Shown: positions 50,625 through 61,384 of the stretch, piece after piece
How the letters are laid out: each line of letters begins with the position of its first letter
Numbering within the stretch: position 1 is the stretch's first letter
DNA from: Incurvaria masculella
Taxonomy: Eukaryota > Arthropoda > Insecta > Lepidoptera > Incurvariidae
Length of the DNA stretch: 64,000 nt
Assembly (NCBI GenBank): GCA_946894095.1
Contig: OX335662.1
Span: forward strand, 14,216,001-14,280,000
Direction: 5' to 3'
Program-made: the position numbers and the translations under genes
Notes under the pieces: model-generated
Told to the model about the DNA's origin: nothing
Seen by the model: only the letters and a program-made list of their open reading frames with translations
The model's database searches: none

Positions 50625-51985
50625 TCGGACTAAACCGGTTGTATGCTTAGTCCGGTGCAATTCTAGTACAGTACGTAAGTTTTGACAGGTTAGTTCTGAA
50701 TAAGACTGTAAAGGTTTTTAAAATAAGAGTACCTTATCTCGAGTACGTGAAATATTTACTAGGTTTTTAAATATAGACTTTTATAACGGCCCAGGCAAAG
50801 AAATAATCAACTTTGACCTAATGATGGCTGAGATACTAAGGGATTTCGAAAGATCGGAGTACCTCATCGTGAAGTTGAGTATGTCAAATATGTATTATGG
50901 CTTCAAAAATGGTATTGCATAATGCATCAGGCAAAAAAAAAACAGGGCTGACCTAATGATCGCTGAGATAATACGGGATCTAATCTAACAATGATAGCGC
51001 GGCCGTGGGCGCGGCCGCCAGTTTGCGAAGAAATCACGCACACGTGTGCGCACGAGTGTGCGCAGCGCGCACCCCGCGTGTGCCCGACGACACAATTCCA
51101 AAACATATTCAGCCGTATTCAGAGTAAACCTGTCAAAATTTAGTACGGGATAAGCACCGGATTAACCAAACAAAAACCGGTTTAGTCCGACCTTAATAAG
51201 CGTACTAAGCGAATAGAAGGTTATCATGCGTATACTACTTTTTAGGGTTCCGTACCGAAAGGGTGAAAACGGAACCCTATTACTAAGCCTCAGCTGTCCG
51301 TCCGTCCGTCCGTCTGTCACAAAGCTGTTACTCATGAACCGTAATAAGTACGTAGCTGAAATTTTCACAGAGTGAGTATTTAATTTGCCGCTATAACAAC
51401 AAATAAGTAAAATTTAAAGATAATAAAAAAATACAAATAATATGATTTTTTGGTGTTAAATCATTTACGATGGTACGGAACCCTTTGTGTGCAAGTCCGA
51501 CTCGCACTTGGCCGGTTTGTTTACTGTGTTTATTGTATGTATTTTGATTAAATAATTAGATGATTGTAGGTATGTTGTGAACCGAGCTCGGGGCGGACTA
51601 ACTTTACTACGCGTATTAAGGTCGAAGTAAACCGGTTTTTGTATGGTTAGTCCGGTGCTAATCTCGTACCAAGTTTTTACAGGTTCACAGTGATTACGAC
51701 TGCAAGGGATTTCGAAAAAGAAGAGTACCTACCTAATCGCGAAGTTTTCTACGTGAAATATTTGCTAAGGTTTCAAATATAGCCTTTTATAATGACCCAG
51801 GCAAAAAAAAAATCAACCCTGACCTAATGATGGCTGAGATTCTAAGAGATTTCGAAAGAGCGGAGTACCTCATCTTGAAATTTAGTATGTGAAATATGTA
51901 CTGTGGATTCAAAAATGGTATCGTATAATGCCTCAGGGAAAGAAAAAATCAGCGCTGATCTAAAGATCGCTGAGATAATATGGGA
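50625..51985. repeat. Direct repeat pair (~380 bp) flanking inserted repeats
   Basis: 50628-50985 and 51600-51985 share 'gttagtccggtgc', 'gacctaatgatggctgagat', 'aagagatttcgaaagagcgg' and 'agtacctcatc', in the same orientation. Within each copy a sub-block ('gagtacct.atc..gaagtt..gtgaaatat') also repeats. The DNA between holds a GC-rich palindromic patch ('gcggccgtgggcgcggccgc') and the 51236-51525 repeat. Confidence 0.78.
51236..51525. repeat. 'agggttccgtacc' family repeat
   Basis: Starts 'tagggttccgtaccgaaagg', contains 'gtccgtccgtccgtccgtct' and 'catgaaccgtaata', and ends 'cggaaccctttgtgtgcaag' with 'tccgactcgcacttggccgg'. Relatives at 17080-17250 (inverted) and 63740-63800. Confidence 0.75.
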
Positions 51986-52024
51986 TCTAATTTAACCGAA
52001 TTCCGCCTGGGTAAATATGTCCAA

Positions 52025-52225
52025 AACGAATATCGCACGGCCACGGCGCGGGGGCTCCCCGCCCGCCGCGCCGTTGCCGTCTCCTGCGGGCGCCGCTCGC
52101 CCCCGCCGCCCGTGCCCGCGCTGTTGCCGCCTCGCGCGGACGCCGCGCCCGTGCCGACCCCCGCCGCCGGCCGCGCCGCCCGCCTGTCTGCGATGACGTC
52201 ACGGACACGTGCTGCGCGCAACGCG
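52025..52225. other. GC-rich block
   Basis: About 200 bp, very GC-rich ('ccgcccgccgcgccgttgcc', 'cccccgccgcccgtgcccgc'), ending 'gatgacgtcacggacacgtg', a CRE-like site. It could be a promoter fragment or repeat interior; frames through it (A/P/R-rich) look compositional. Confidence 0.4.
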
Positions 52226-52319
52226 CAATTTTAAGTCTCTATGAATCGTTGGTGGTCACTAAGAATCTTTAGAAATCCCGAAATCATTGGAATGTACCAA
52301 AAATGTGTTGGTAGTCCTT

Positions 52320-52620
52320 AAAAATCCAGGTAATCTTTGGTAGTCTCTAGGAATCTTTGGTAGTCCTCAGAAATCTTACGAAATCCCAGTATATTTGAAA
52401 TCTCCAAGAATCTTTGGTAGTCCTTGGAAATCTTTAGGAATCTCCAGGAATCTTTGGAAATCTTTAGGAATCTCTAAGAATCTTTGGTAGTCTTTGGAAA
52501 TCTTTAGGAATCTCCAGGAATCTTTGGAAATCTTTAGGAATCTCTAAGAATCTTTGGTAGTCTTTGGAAATCTTTAGGAATCTAGAAATCCCAAGGAAAT
52601 CTTGACTACTGGGAATCTGG
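52320..52620. repeat. Degenerate minisatellite based on an 11-bp motif
   Basis: 'aggaatctttggaaatcttt' and 'aggaatctctaagaatcttt' alternate with 'ggtagtctttggaaatcttt'; a ~66-bp higher unit repeats at least twice near 52435-52570. The antisense frame reads as repeated F-L-E-I-P-K-D-F-Q-R blocks, an artefact of the repetition. Confidence 0.75.
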
Positions 52621-53634
52621 TGTACACTTTTTGCTCGAGTGACTAACCCCTCGTCAAGAACACGAGGTCGCAATGAGAGCTCACAATGTAGGTGCATGCG
52701 CATCGTCTTGTACGATGTTACGGGAAGACTGGAGGGCGCGCGCGCGGGGGGAGGTAATACCCACTGCTCACAATTGAGGTGTTGGATGACGTCAGATGAT
52801 GTGTCAGACCGCCACAAAACGTTCTAATATTGCGTTCCCAAAAACTATCACTTATTCTATGTCCAAATCAATAGAATACACATAAGAAATACTTATAAGA
52901 AACTTGCAAAGCCTTCGACAAGTGTAATGATAGGGACAAGTCATTGTGTCAAACATATCTATTGAATTAGCTTCTTGTTAGAGTCCTTCAATAGGTAGGT
53001 AGGTGCTTGTATCCTAGCTAAGTGATTTTGGTACCTACAGACCTGAAATAAAAATGGGCGTAGACCACCAAAAAGAGGTGAGAGGAGGAGAGGTTTTTCT
53101 AAACAGTCAGTATAATAAAAAAACAGTTAACAATATCATTAATCACATTAAAATTAAATTTTGTGATCTTTTATCATGATTTTAAATGTACTTACCTAAT
53201 AAAACAGAATAAAGTTTTTTTTGTCAATTCTCATTTATTTATTTAGAGATTGTATAAACACGAAATAAAATTTCAAAAAACCGTCTAACTATAACAATTT
53301 AAATTAATAATCTAACATCTAAAAGTAAAATTTAAATTAAAACTAAAACTAAAGATAAATGTGGATCGGAGAGCGATCCAATGAAATATGTTGCCTCAAA
53401 GGTAAAATAATTCATTGAAGGCAGCCGATGTTGGATGTTACAAATTGTTTTACAAATCAGTTAGAATTTGTAAACAGGACTACAAATGAAGCCCCGCCCG
53501 GACGCTCCACGGATGCCCTCTAAACTAGGACCAATCCGGGGAAACCCGGACGGATGGCAACCCTAAACCTAAGGCACAGTTCTTCGCCAATAGGCACCGC
53601 GCGGCTTCCAGCGCAGGTTGACTGCAGAGTGGGC

Positions 53635-53972
53635 AGTCTGAGTTCTCACCGAAATTGGCGTTTACGGCAAACCGATCGACTGGCGTTTTCTCCAAACTCC
53701 ATACAAGTTTTTACTAGATATTCTGTGGTTTTACTTCTTCAACCTGTCAAAGTCAAACGCGGACTTCCGATTTGTATAAAAACGCGGAGTGGACGTAAAC
53801 GGCAACGTCGACGTATTTACGGCAACGTTGAGTAAGCTGTCAAATCAAGCTCGGACTCGCAAATGTTAGTTCGCTTAACGCCCGCTGCGCGCGCTCATCA
53901 ATTTCTCCATACATTTGAAAACGCCAGTCGATCGGTTTGCCGTAACGCCAATTTAGGTGACAACTTAGACTA
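53635..53972. mobile_element. TIR element (MITE), intact copy
   Basis: 'agtctgagttctcaccgaaa' with 'ttggcgtttacggcaaaccg' and 'atcgactggcgttttc' at the left; the inverse at the right ending 'ggtgacaacttagact'. 338 bp. Inverted relative to the copy at 19751-20182 and lacking that copy's insertion. Confidence 0.78.
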
Positions 53973-54197
53973 CCGGCTCTGAGCTGTGGCTGCGCGCCGA
54001 CCACTGCTGCGTGCACAGTGGGCTCAACATGCTGATATTTTTTACCATTATTTTAATTTTTATTCATTGTTTTTCCGATAACATTTAACTGCTGTTGGTT
54101 TGTAAACATGTAAACGATGTCAACGAAATTCTATTACTTTCCAATAAAAAATAAAAAATAGTTAAATATCACAGATTGTTATAATGTATTATATTTA

Positions 54198-54310
54198 ACT
54201 AGCTGAGTTACCCGGCTCCGCTCGGGTCCATGTGGTTTTGGACTGATGTCGGGCTGAATTATTTCCCGAAGTCGTCGAAAGGGCTGGTCTAAAAGGTTGT
54301 TTCACGGCCA
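54198..54310. repeat. 'ctagctg..ggctccgctcggg' repeat end
   Basis: 'ctagctgagttacccggctc' then 'cgctcgggtccatgtggttt' and 'gatgtcgggctgaattattt'. Near-identical to 34762-34850. Confidence 0.75.
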
Positions 54311-54439
54311 TGTATCGATACGGCCTGGGTGGATAATAAGACATTTCCAAACTATTCATACCAATGGAAGGAATTTAAATTAGAAAACGTACAAAATTAG
54401 TTTTTTTCAAAGATTTTTAAAATCATGAGCCCTCGGAAT

Positions 54440-54723
54440 CCTAACCGCACCTGCTACATTGAATATTTGCTACATTGAAGATTTATAGCTCCTGCATAGC
54501 CACGTCAGGTGTACCTCAAGGTTCTCACTTAGGCCCTATTCTCTTCAATATTTTTATAAACGACATTACTCGATGTTTCAAACACAGCATTTATTCAATG
54601 TTTCCGGATGATCTTAAAGTTTTTAGACCTATTTTATCGACCGAACATACACGACTATTTCAAAACGACTTAGATAGAGTTACTGCATGGTGTACAACAA
54701 ATGGTATGACTATAAATGCTAAC
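54440..54723 (+). pseudogene. LINE reverse transcriptase, palm fragment
   Basis: ATSGVPQGSHLGPILFNIFI, then SIYSMFPDDLKVFRPI and FQNDLDRVTAWCTTNGMTIN. The catalytic box reads FPDD in place of FADD. Its 3' continuation is cut at 54723 by the inverted-repeat element; the thumb-region fragment at 57400-58100 is plausibly the rest of the same element. Confidence 0.7.
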
Positions 54724-55022
54724 AGGAGAATGCTCATTCCAGTAAGCGCTAGAAATTTTCATGTACAGACATGAAACCAATTTTATTTTATTCCTCGTAT
54801 CATAAAATTAACAATCTGTAAATTTTACATTTTTCTATAATGGGGATAAGTCCGCAAACACGGCTAAAGATGAACTTTGAGGTTATTTTTGCTCAGAACT
54901 GCGCGCGCGCTCATGGACTGTGTTTTGGCTATATTGTACCTACATACCATCTTTGGTTGATATTTATTTGCTACACCACTTTTATGAGTCACAGGCTGAG
55001 ATAAATAGTCGTAATCGAAACT

Positions 55023-55302
55023 TAGGGCCGAGTGCACGAACGAACAAAAAATCTAAATCAATGTCAATGTGACTGATTAAACAGGTCACTTTCTATGGAC
55101 AGTATGGAAGGAACTCTTACTTCTTTTATCCTTTTTTGTCTGCCTTTTGGCATTAGGCCCGCCTTTTGTAAACGGTTTTATAATGGTGTACAATAAAGAA
55201 TTTTATTATTATTATTATTATTAACTCCATTCGGTTCACTAAAAGTGACGTGTATGAACACTGATCAACTCAGCTGTCTCTTCGTGCAATCGGGGCTTAG
55301 AC
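55023..55302. mobile_element. Small TIR element split by a LINE tail
   Basis: Same family as 35061-35215 ('gggccgagtgcacgaa' ... 'cttcgtgcaatcggggctta'). About 100 bp at 55122-55223 interrupt it: 'gccttttggcattaggcccg' then 'caataaagaattttattatt' and (ATT)n, which looks like the 3' end of a lepidopteran LINE inserted with its tail. Confidence 0.7.
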
Positions 55303-55950
55303 TAACGAAAAGTAGTACTCAGTGACGTCTCTTTGACACAGTTTGTATGGACGAAATCTCTAAAGCTGAGAAAATAGTCGTAACAGAAACTGAGACTAAC
55401 GAAAAGTAGTACTTTGTGACGTCACTTTGACACATTTTATATGGACGAAATCTCAACGTAATTCAAATTGACGTCACAAAGTACTACTTTTCGTTAGTCT
55501 TAGGCTGAGATAAATAGTCGCATCAGATACTAAGGCTGAGATAAATAGTCGTAACAGAAACTAAGACTAACGAAAAGTAGTACTTTGTGACGTCACTTTG
55601 ACACATTTTGTATGGACGGATTCTCAAAGTAATGCAAATTGACGTCACAAAGTACTACTTTTCGTTAGCCTTAGTTTTTGTTACGACTATTTATCTCAGC
55701 CTAAGACTAACGGAAAGTAGTACTTTGTGACGTCACTTTGACACATTTTGTATGGACGAAATCTCAAAGTAATGCGAATTGACGTCACAAAGTACTACTT
55801 TCCGTTAGTCTTAGTTTCTGTTACGACTATTTATCTCAGCCTTAGTTTCTGTTACGACTATTTATCTCATCCTGAGTAATTCAAAGTGACGTCACAAAGT
55901 ACTACTTTTCGTTAGTCTTAGTTTCTGTTACGACTATTTATCTAAGCCAC
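55300..55950. mobile_element. Cluster of palindromic MITEs
   Basis: 'gagataaatagtcgtaacag' then 'aaactaagactaacgaaaag' and 'tagtactttgtgacgtcact' recurs at least four times in alternating orientation, each unit forming a near-perfect hairpin around 'tttgtatggacgaaatctca'. Units lie end to end or nested, so the whole 650 bp is self-complementary at several scales. Confidence 0.85.
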
Positions 55951-56562
55951 AGAGTAAATAATATTTGACGCCAGTTCAAAGTGGGGTGCTAACCGCTACT
56001 CCATCTCTAGTTACTTATAATAGGTACCAACTTATTGTTTTTTTGTTTTACAAATAAATAGATTTCACTTCTGGACTGGTCATACCGAGCCTCAAATACC
56101 TTAGACGGCTCGTACGACATGCACAGGAATAAATTAATGCATTGGAATAACTTGTATTAATGTTCAATGGCTGAGCCCGCACAGCAAGGAATCTTCCCCA
56201 TTTTAAATAATTCTTAACTCTAGTAGATCAATAAATGGTACCTATTTATAAGTTATACCCTCGTTTATACCACTCTAAGACGACCTGCAGATAATATCTA
56301 TATATATATATAAAATGCTAATGTGCGTACGTAAAGACAGGATTTTCTCTATCTCCATTAACTCCAATCAACTTCCCGTTGGGGTGGTAAATACCTCTTG
56401 GTCTCCCGGTGGGAGTAAGGGAGTTTGGTCGCGGTGGGTGGAAGTGGGTGATTGTGGGTGGTGAAAATGTAGAAAAATATATATCTGCCCTTTTCTAACT
56501 TATGAGAACTTCCGGAAATGATATAAAAAACACTTAATTGTGTGCAACTGTTATAGTCGATC

Positions 56563-56720
56563 TGGAATGTTCTAGAAAGTTCTAAAAATTTCTGGAATGA
56601 TCTAGAAAGTTCTAAAACTTTCTGGAATAATCTAGATAGCTCTAAATTGTGTGCGACTACACGTCGATCTGGAATGTTCTAGAAAGTTCTAAAAATTTCT
56701 GGAATGATCTAGAAATTTCT
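56563..56720. promoter_or_regulatory. Heat-shock element array
   Basis: HSF binds alternating nGAAn pentamers. Here 'ggaatgttctagaaagttct' (56564-56583) has GAA, TTC, GAA, TTC starting at 56565, 56570, 56575 and 56580, perfectly phased; the 5-bp register continues with TTC 56590, GAA 56595, GAA 56605, TTC 56610, TTC 56620 and GAA 56625. The same 20-mer recurs at 56671-56690, again followed by phased units to 56719. Confidence 0.75.
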
Positions 56721-56778
56721 AAAATGTGTAAAACTCCTGTAATCGGTCTAGAAGATCCAGATCGAAGTGATCTACATC

Positions 56779-56799
56779 TGAATGTTCTAGAGTGTTCTG
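56779..56799 (+). promoter_or_regulatory. Proximal heat-shock element
   Basis: GAA 56780, TTC 56785, GAG 56790 (one mismatch), TTC 56795, all 5 bp apart; a further GAA/TTC pair follows at 56806 and 56811. It lies about 45-75 bp upstream of the predicted start, the usual place for the proximal element of insect hsp70-type promoters. Confidence 0.65.
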
Positions 56800-56825
56800 G
56801 TAATAGAAATTTCGATATCCGATGG

Positions 56826-56832
56826 TATATAA
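56826..56832 (+). promoter_or_regulatory. TATA box
   Basis: TATATAA in 'gatggtatataaaccg', 31 bp upstream of the A of the initiator, the canonical distance. Confidence 0.65.
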
Positions 56833-56854
56833 ACCGAAACTCAGCGACTTTTCA

Positions 56855-56860
56855 TCAGTT
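56855..56860 (+). promoter_or_regulatory. Initiator (TCAGTT)
   Basis: TCAGTT matches the arthropod initiator TCAGTY, with predicted +1 at A56857. Transcription would run rightward out of the repeat end into 56953 onward. Confidence 0.6.
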
Positions 56861-57399
56861 AAATCGTATTTACTTTTTATTCAGGAAATAATTCAGACCG
56901 AAATCAATCCATCACGACATTGACCCGAGCGGAGCCGGGTACCGCAGCTAGTAATACCATACAAACGTATGAAAACCGCTGTCAAAAGGCACCACTATCG
57001 GTTTATTCTGTTCCCTTACCCTTACTGTTCCCTTACCCTCAGTAGAGTTCACATATGGCTGGAGTACTCGCTACAGCAATAATAGTGCCAACTATCTTTT
57101 CCCTGATACTGTTTAAGTAAATTCTAAAGTGCCTAAACATACCTTATGTAAGTAACCATTGTGACAGCAACACTCATTAAAGTTGTCTAGCAAATAAATA
57201 TCCACCACCGATGGTACTTGTACTGGTAATGTGGGAAATAACCTCAAAGTTCATCTTTAGCAGTGTTTACTGACTTATCCCCATTATAGAAAAAACTGAA
57301 AGTCACCCTTTTTTACTTATATGATGCGAGGAATGAAAGTAAAGTGGATTCATTGTTGTACATGCTAACTGCTAGCGCTTTTGTAATGGACATTCTCCT

Positions 57400-58100
57400 T
57401 TACCAGAAATAAAAACATGATTCCTGCAAAATGTACAATATCTTCTACTCCTATTAATAAAGTAAAATAAATTCGTGATCTCGGTATTATACTACCTACA
57501 CTGTAAACTTTATTTTATACCCCATATCAATTAAACTGTGTCAACTGGTTTTAAAATGCTTGGTTTTTTAATGCGCAACAGCAAGGATTTTAAACAACTA
57601 AAAACTAAAATAAGATTGTTTGGTGCCTAGTTCGTAGCATACGCAAGTGTTGTATGGAATCCTCTATACAAAGTTCACATGGATATAATTGAAAGAAATT
57701 TGCGCGTCTTTACCAAAAGATTGACTTATAGAACTCCTGGCAAATCACATCGGGCCCCATACGTACGACGCCTTGAATTTTTTCAACTCCACTCACTGCA
57801 TAAATGTCGACTTATGAACGACTTGACTTTCATAATAAATATCCTCACTGGCTGTATCGATGCACCCGAAGTTTTGGAAAAGATTAAATTAATTGTACCT
57901 ATACCTAGTTCAATGATTTGTAACAATCGAGAAAACTAACCTAGCAAAACAATACCACGTGTATGAAAAGCTTTAATATATAGATTTGAAAAGTGTGCGG
58001 GGATTGCTATTTCATTCCAATCTCAAGGATTTTAGGAGTGAAGTATTTAAGCATGTTTTTAGAGGCTTGTTACCATATCCACCGATATTATATTGTAAAT
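57400..58100 (+). pseudogene. LINE reverse transcriptase, thumb/C-terminal fragment
   Basis: In broken frames: an 'IRDLGIIL' block near 57475, 'ASVVWNPLY' near 57650, then MDIIERNLRVFTKRLTYRTP, YVRRLEFFQLHSLHKCRLMN and FIINILTGCIDAPEVLEKIK. This is the C-terminal order of a CR1/Jockey-like ORF2 and complements the palm fragment ending at 54723. Confidence 0.68.
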
Positions 58101-58199
58101 GCTTATGTTTTATATTTGTATGTTTTGCTCGTTATTTACTTCTTAATTTAACTCATACTTACATGTTTATCGAGCAGTATTTTTAGGCTTGTATATTAA

Positions 58200-60145
58200 T
58201 TAATAGTCTCTCAAAATTATACGGTTTGAAAAAGTTGTGTACACCTGTAATTAGGTGACATGGCAGAAATGTACATGTATTTCGAGGATGAAAGTCGATT
58301 TCGTTCGTCGTCAATGGTGAGCACGTTTTCAAGGAGAAGAATCAGTGCGCACACCCGGCGCGGTCGGCTCCCGGACGTCGAGTCAAGTTTGACAGTCCAC
58401 CTGGCCGAACTACTGACTCAAGGAAAACTGACAGTTCGTTAGGATGCTCTCGGAGCAATATGTCAAACAGAGGTTCTGTGACTATATGGCGCTAGGCACC
58501 GTAAATACATAGGATTACTTTTTTATTCTGCGACATGTATACAAATCTTATTTGTATCACTGTTTTGTATTGTCACCTGTTGGTGTTCCTTGATAAAATA
58601 AATAAATTTAAATGAATGGAAAACACGGAAAATGTTTATTCCCGCTTGGACAATCTTTTCTTCTAATCGACGGTATGTGCCATTTCAGACGGATTCAACC
58701 CTACCACGTAATAAAGGAGGAACGTGGAATCCGAAGCACAGCCAGCCTCGATATCGACAACGTTCGTTCACCCATCCTGAACCTGACCGCGCATAGAGAT
58801 GCTATACGTAAAAAACATCCGGTGATCGCAAGTTATATGTATTTAACCCCATTGGTCACCGCTTTGACAATTGAGACAATTTTCTTGGAAGTCCATTCAA
58901 GAGCAGTTAATTCATTATTTTGCTATAAACATTGAACCCCCCCCCCCCCCTCTGCTCACACCTCTGGTAATTAAGCGTGATCCTAAGTAAGTAGCCCTGT
59001 AGTTGCGGGGAAAATCAAGCCATACAATATTTAGCATTGAATTCGGATAAGTGGCTCTCTAGTTTTACTAAAAGCTTAAATATGTCAAGAACTTGAGCTA
59101 TTATTGGTTGTTCATAAATAATTTCACCCCTTATTTTACCACCTTCAAGATTGAGTTGCCAGTAAACAATCAACCTAAATAAGCTCAAACTAATTCCTTG
59201 TAGGATTTGATCACTGAAGAGAAGGGAAAAGGGGAATGCGGTCGATATCGCGTCCCCGCCGGATGCTCAAAGTGACCATATAATTGAATGGGAAATCCGG
59301 AGGCGGCGGCGCGTCGTATACCACACGGTCGAAACATCGCCATCGCGCGCGAATGTGTTCAAAAAATTAGTTCGTCGCGTCAGTCCCCACCCACACAAAC
59401 CCTCAATTACGTCTGCGACTATGTTTGCATGTGGCATGTATGTTGGGATAGTAGTTTTAGAAAACTGGAGACAGCGGGTCACAGTAGGCGCGCTAGATGG
59501 CATATCTTCCTCGTAGTTCCTGAGATTAGCACGTTCCACGTTCAAACAAAAATGCGGGTCGCGTCCGCGTCGGTAATATTGTGATGACTCCGAAATTATT
59601 CATTTAAATTGCATGCTGACGGGAGAAAACGTAAACCGCTTCCAACCCCTTTAATTATATAAGTTAATCAATGTTCACCTTTAATTTAAATATGTTAACC
59701 AATCTTAAAAGCAATTCATAATTCATGGTGACGTGGAGGGTTTTAGGGCAATCATCGTCTAGTTCATGTATTGAGCCCTAAATAACATAGCTATTCGATC
59801 CCAGGCAATATAAAGTAGTTTAATTATTATCCAATAGCTTTTCCAGGCTATTAGCATACTACCAATCAAACGACAGCATTTAATCGTAAAAAGTTGATAA
59901 ATTTGCTGCGAGTTGGTCAGCAGAATTAGTCTAAGAGTGAGCTGTCAAAAACTCGCAAATTTGTCATCCCGGTGAGAAAGTTTTTTGTTTGTTTGAAAAG
60001 TTGAGGCGTCGACAAGATTGTGGGAGTAATTTCTTCGAGTGTTCGTATGACGTCATTTGACAGCGAGCCCGGTGCAAAAGTGGCGTTTTCCCTGAATTTC
60101 TCGTATTCATTCCGAGGAGAAAAAAAAAGGAAAAAAAAAAACATA
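58200..60145. other. No recognised genes
   Basis: Contains a short fragment of the 24240-type repeat (58612-58665) and a C-rich run (58937-58950). Open frames at 58260-58442, 58612-58935 and 59288-59584 show no recognised motif. A reverse fragment of the 'accgacttc' repeat lies at 60150-60187. Confidence 0.5.
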
Positions 60146-60189
60146 CAGACGAATCGATAACCTCCTCCTTTTTTTGAAGTCGGTTAATA

Positions 60190-60714
60190 AGCCGGTTCCA
60201 CCCCTGAGCGGGGCGGGGCGGGGGGTGTGCGGTGTGCGGGGAGGGAGCGCGCGGCGGAGACGGCGACGTGTCATTGGTCCGGAGCGGCGGAGGGGGGGAG
60301 GGGGGGCGTGCGGCCCACAACCCTCGTCGACACTACTCGACACCATCGAAGTGGGAATAGGACGGGAAGTACGGGAAGTCCTTGTTACACACATGGTAAT
60401 ATTAACATTTCATGTCCAGTTTGTTTTATTATTTATAACTTTTTATTGTTGTGGGTATCTCTATGACTATTCTAATAAATTTAGGTTGTTATATCTTAAA
60501 ACATCCATTCCTAGAGAGCAGGAACGCTGAGGGATGCAAGGATGCAGGAGTCGCTGTAAGCGGCGGTTGGGGGAGGGATGCCGGAGGGGGTGAGGCGAGG
60601 GGGCTGGAGTAGCACCCGCGGCGTCAGTTAGCAACCAGCCCAGCCAGTATTCGTCGGCCGCAGCGCGCTCTCGCCGCCAGTGCTCGGTGCCGGTGTTGTC
60701 GCGTGCGGTGCGGT
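60190..60714 (+). promoter_or_regulatory. GC-rich 5' flank / 5' UTR of BTB gene
   Basis: GC-rich, CpG-dense DNA leading to the BTB start codon, with G-rich runs ('gcggagggggggaggggggg') and an initiator-like TCAGTT at 60624-60629. An AT-rich patch at 60390-60500 interrupts it. Exact start site not determinable. Confidence 0.45.
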
Positions 60715-61147
60715 ATGGCGGCGGCGGAGGTGGCGGCAGGTCGGCAGGACGTGCGGCTGCGCTGGGGAGAGCACGGCGCGTGCCTCGCGGCCGCGTGCGC
60801 CCGCCTGCTGCACAGCGACGCGCTCGCCGAGCGCGACGTGACGCTCGCGTGCGCCGGCGGCGGCGGCTCGGTGCGCGCCCACCGCGCCGTGCTCGCCGCC
60901 GCCAGCCCGCTGCTGCGCGCGCTGCTCGCCGGCGGCGACGGGGACGCGCTGCTCGTGCTGCCGGACGTGCGCGCCGCCGAGCTGCGCGCCGCGCTGGACT
61001 TCATGTACCGCGGGGAGGTGCTGCTCGCCACCGACCGCCTCGCGCCGCTGTTGCAGCTCGCCGCCGCGCTCGAGATCCGCGGCCTCACCGCCGCCGCGGG
61101 ACCTCCTCCGCCGCCGTCACCTCCTCCGCCGGCTCGCCGTCCTGCAG
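60715..61147 (+). CDS. BTB/POZ domain protein, first coding exon
   Basis: ATG at 60715 (MAAAEVAAGRQDVRLRWGEH). The frame encodes a complete BTB/POZ fold of the insect BTB zinc-finger type: VRLRWGEHGACLAAACARLL, DVTLAC, VRAHRAVLAAASPLLRALLA, LVLPDVRAAELRAALDFMYR-GEV and LAPLLQLAAALEIRGLTAA (roughly residues 10-125). Such domains dimerise transcription regulators like Broad, Tramtrack and Lola and are usually spliced to downstream zinc-finger exons. Immediately after the domain comes a proline-rich stretch, and candidate donors are 'cctgcag|gtcacg' after 61147 or 'catgcag|gtgtgc' after 61197; the frame otherwise runs to a stop near 61296 in AT-rich DNA. No downstream exon was found in the window, so the gene probably continues to the right. 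The sequence is unusually alanine- and GC-rich for the family. Confidence 0.72.
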
Positions 61148-61384
61148 GTCACGTTCGCTTCGTTCTGCATGCTGCTCTTGCATGCAGGTGTGCAGTCAAA
61201 CTTGCATGCCACCTTCCAGCACTCAAAAAACCAGTGAATCTAACTGTAATTGCGATAGTAACTATCTTCCTGCAACGTTCAAATGGAGCCAACTAAGTAA
61301 ATTGGTTACTCTAACCGCGTAAAAACAGCTGACCATTAAATATTTTACTGAGTTTTTTTTTATGTGACCCGACATGGATGGCTA

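Larger units (their letters stand above)
56290..56952. mobile_element. Dispersed repeat carrying a heat-shock-type promoter
   Basis: Starts in (TA)n with 'aaaatgctaatgtgcgtacg' and ends 'cccgagcggagccgggtacc' plus 'gcagctagta', i.e. the same terminal family as 34762 and 54198 in reverse. The terminal ~70 bp match those copies, then the sequence diverges and is replaced by a block with heat-shock elements, TATA box and initiator (separate entries). Confidence 0.7.
54724..57399. mobile_element. ~2.7-kb DNA element with ~200-bp TIRs
   Basis: Left end from 'aggagaatgctcattccagt' with 'aagcgctagaaat', through 'attttattcctcgtatcat', 'tctataatggggataagtc' and 'taaagatgaactttgaggtt' (to about 54893), is matched in inverse order at the right: 'aacctcaaagttcatcttta' (57241), 'gacttatccccattataga', 'gatgcgaggaatgaaagtaa' and 'gcgcttttgtaatggacatt', 'ctcct' (57399). 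No transposase frame is evident inside; the interior holds nested repeats (55023-55302, 55300-55950, 56290-56952). Target duplication not clear. Confidence 0.68.

Noticed and set aside
52464..52817. 117-codon frame with repeated FLEIPKDFQR
   Set aside because: Translation of a degenerate minisatellite.
56563..56720. Simple AT-rich minisatellite with no function
   Set aside because: The 5-bp phasing of GAA/TTC units plus correctly spaced TATA and initiator make a promoter reading more likely, so it was kept as a finding.
58260..58442. 60-codon frame 'MAEMYMYFEDESRF...'
   Set aside because: Protein-like composition but no recognised motif, no splice sites matching a neighbour; left unannotated.
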